A DNA stretch of 64,000 nucleotides, taken from assembly GCA_029219165.1 (NCBI GenBank), contig JAQXSW010000016.1, positions 1-64,000 of the forward strand, in the 5' to 3' direction. This DNA is from Oscillospiraceae bacterium (GTDB lineage Bacteria; Bacillota; Clostridia; Oscillospirales; Acutalibacteraceae). Made by a program: the position numbers and the translations under genes. Of the stretch, positions 63,738 to 64,000 are shown in pieces; within the stretch, counting starts at the first letter, position 1, and each line of letters begins with the position of its first letter. The notes beneath the pieces were generated by a model, which was not told where the DNA came from, did not search any database, and saw nothing but the letters and a program-made list of their open reading frames with translations.

Positions 63738-63990
63738 GAGTGACTTACGAATTTTAAAAGAAATTATTGTCAGGAAGACATTGATTGACGAATTCGAAAA
63801 AAAGGGTGTACTAAACAGGGAAGAGTCCATTAAGACTATAAATTCCTTTCATTCATTCGCCTTGTCAAAATATGCCTGTTTAGAACAATACACCATTTCG
63901 TCACTAGACACTTCTTCCGATATGAGCCTTGTGGCAATCATGAAAATACAAATTGACATACTTCAACTTGAACTAATAAATTCCATTTAA
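63736..63990 (+). CDS. Small protein of unknown function (84 residues)
   Basis: Reads MSDLRILKEIIVRKTLIDEF to TAA, ending LQLELINSI. Predicted mostly helical (charged N-terminal half, Ser-rich middle, hydrophobic end), soluble, no motif recognised. It follows the parC terminator and its start is held in a stable hairpin, which argues for a real, tightly controlled gene rather than a chance frame. Six T-rich gap bases and an A tract end the window. Confidence 0.5.
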   Translation: MSDLRILKEIIVRKTLIDEFEKKGVLNREESIKTINSFHSFALSKYACLEQYTISSLDTSSDMSLVAIMKIQIDILQLELINSI

Positions 63991-64000
63991 AAAAAGCAGC

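Noticed and set aside
63991..64000. AAAAAGCAGC at the window end, also present at 37100-37109
   Set aside because: Probably the rising arm of a terminator cut by the edge; ten bases are not enough to claim a repeat family.

Overview
The window reads as a low-GC, Gram-positive, endospore-forming member of the Clostridia, probably an Oscillospirales/Ruminococcaceae-type bacterium (lineage is inferred from gene content and order; no 16S is present). Support comes from the sporulation genes (spoVM, sipL-like, spoIVA, gerW), a PASTA Ser/Thr kinase and PP2C pair, c-di-AMP enzymes, RNase J, strong TTGACA/TATAAT-type promoters, GGAGG ribosome sites and frequent TTG/GTG starts. Nearly every gene is on the + strand; only rnhA is on the - strand. 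There is no CRISPR array, insertion sequence or prophage.

Layout. 1-343: C-terminal end of an Rpn-type nuclease. 486-8919: a complete histidine operon, hisZ-G-D-C-B-H-A-F-IE-K, from one strong promoter. 8976-9062: tRNA-Leu(UAA). 9131-18773: an RraB-like protein, cyclophilin, ispF, the c-di-AMP synthase cdaA with cdaR, an FG-GAP/VCBS-like protein, an OmpR-type two-component pair, a YqhQ (DUF1385) protein and prmC. 18787-26295: site-2 protease, scpA-scpB, DUF2953 protein, gerW, dacF, rluB-like, yicC, remA, gmk, rpoZ. 26346-36913: the conserved priA-def-fmt-yugP-rsmB-rlmN-prpC-prkC-rsgA string. 37015-40216: a spore-coat morphogenesis module, spoVM (24 codons) - sipL-like - spoIVA. 40380-46195: an accessory surface-protein locus in which two SipW-type (Ser/His) signal peptidases flank four uncharacterised exported or membrane-anchored proteins, three carrying SipW/TasA-like signal regions. 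46201-48728: rnhA and a degenerate nucleotidyltransferase/beta-helix/phosphomutase fusion. 48759-59248: rnj, gdpP, rplI, dnaB, tilS, hpt, ftsH (with a very long acidic tail). 59314-63620: topoisomerase IV parE-parC. 63736-63990: a small unknown gene behind a hairpin that hides its ribosome site and start codon.

How it fits together. Most of the window is housekeeping in the order expected for Firmicutes. Synthesis (cdaA/cdaR) and breakdown (gdpP) of c-di-AMP are both encoded. SpoVM, SpoIVA and the SipL-like protein are the known partners that build the base of the spore coat, here placed side by side. The least explained part is the 40.4-46.2 kb locus, which looks like a self-contained secretion and assembly unit for a surface fibre or matrix. 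Other signals worth attention are two ribosome-site-sequestering hairpins, a GC-rich patch inside hisF, a catalytically degenerate sugar-nucleotide fusion protein, and the FtsH tail.
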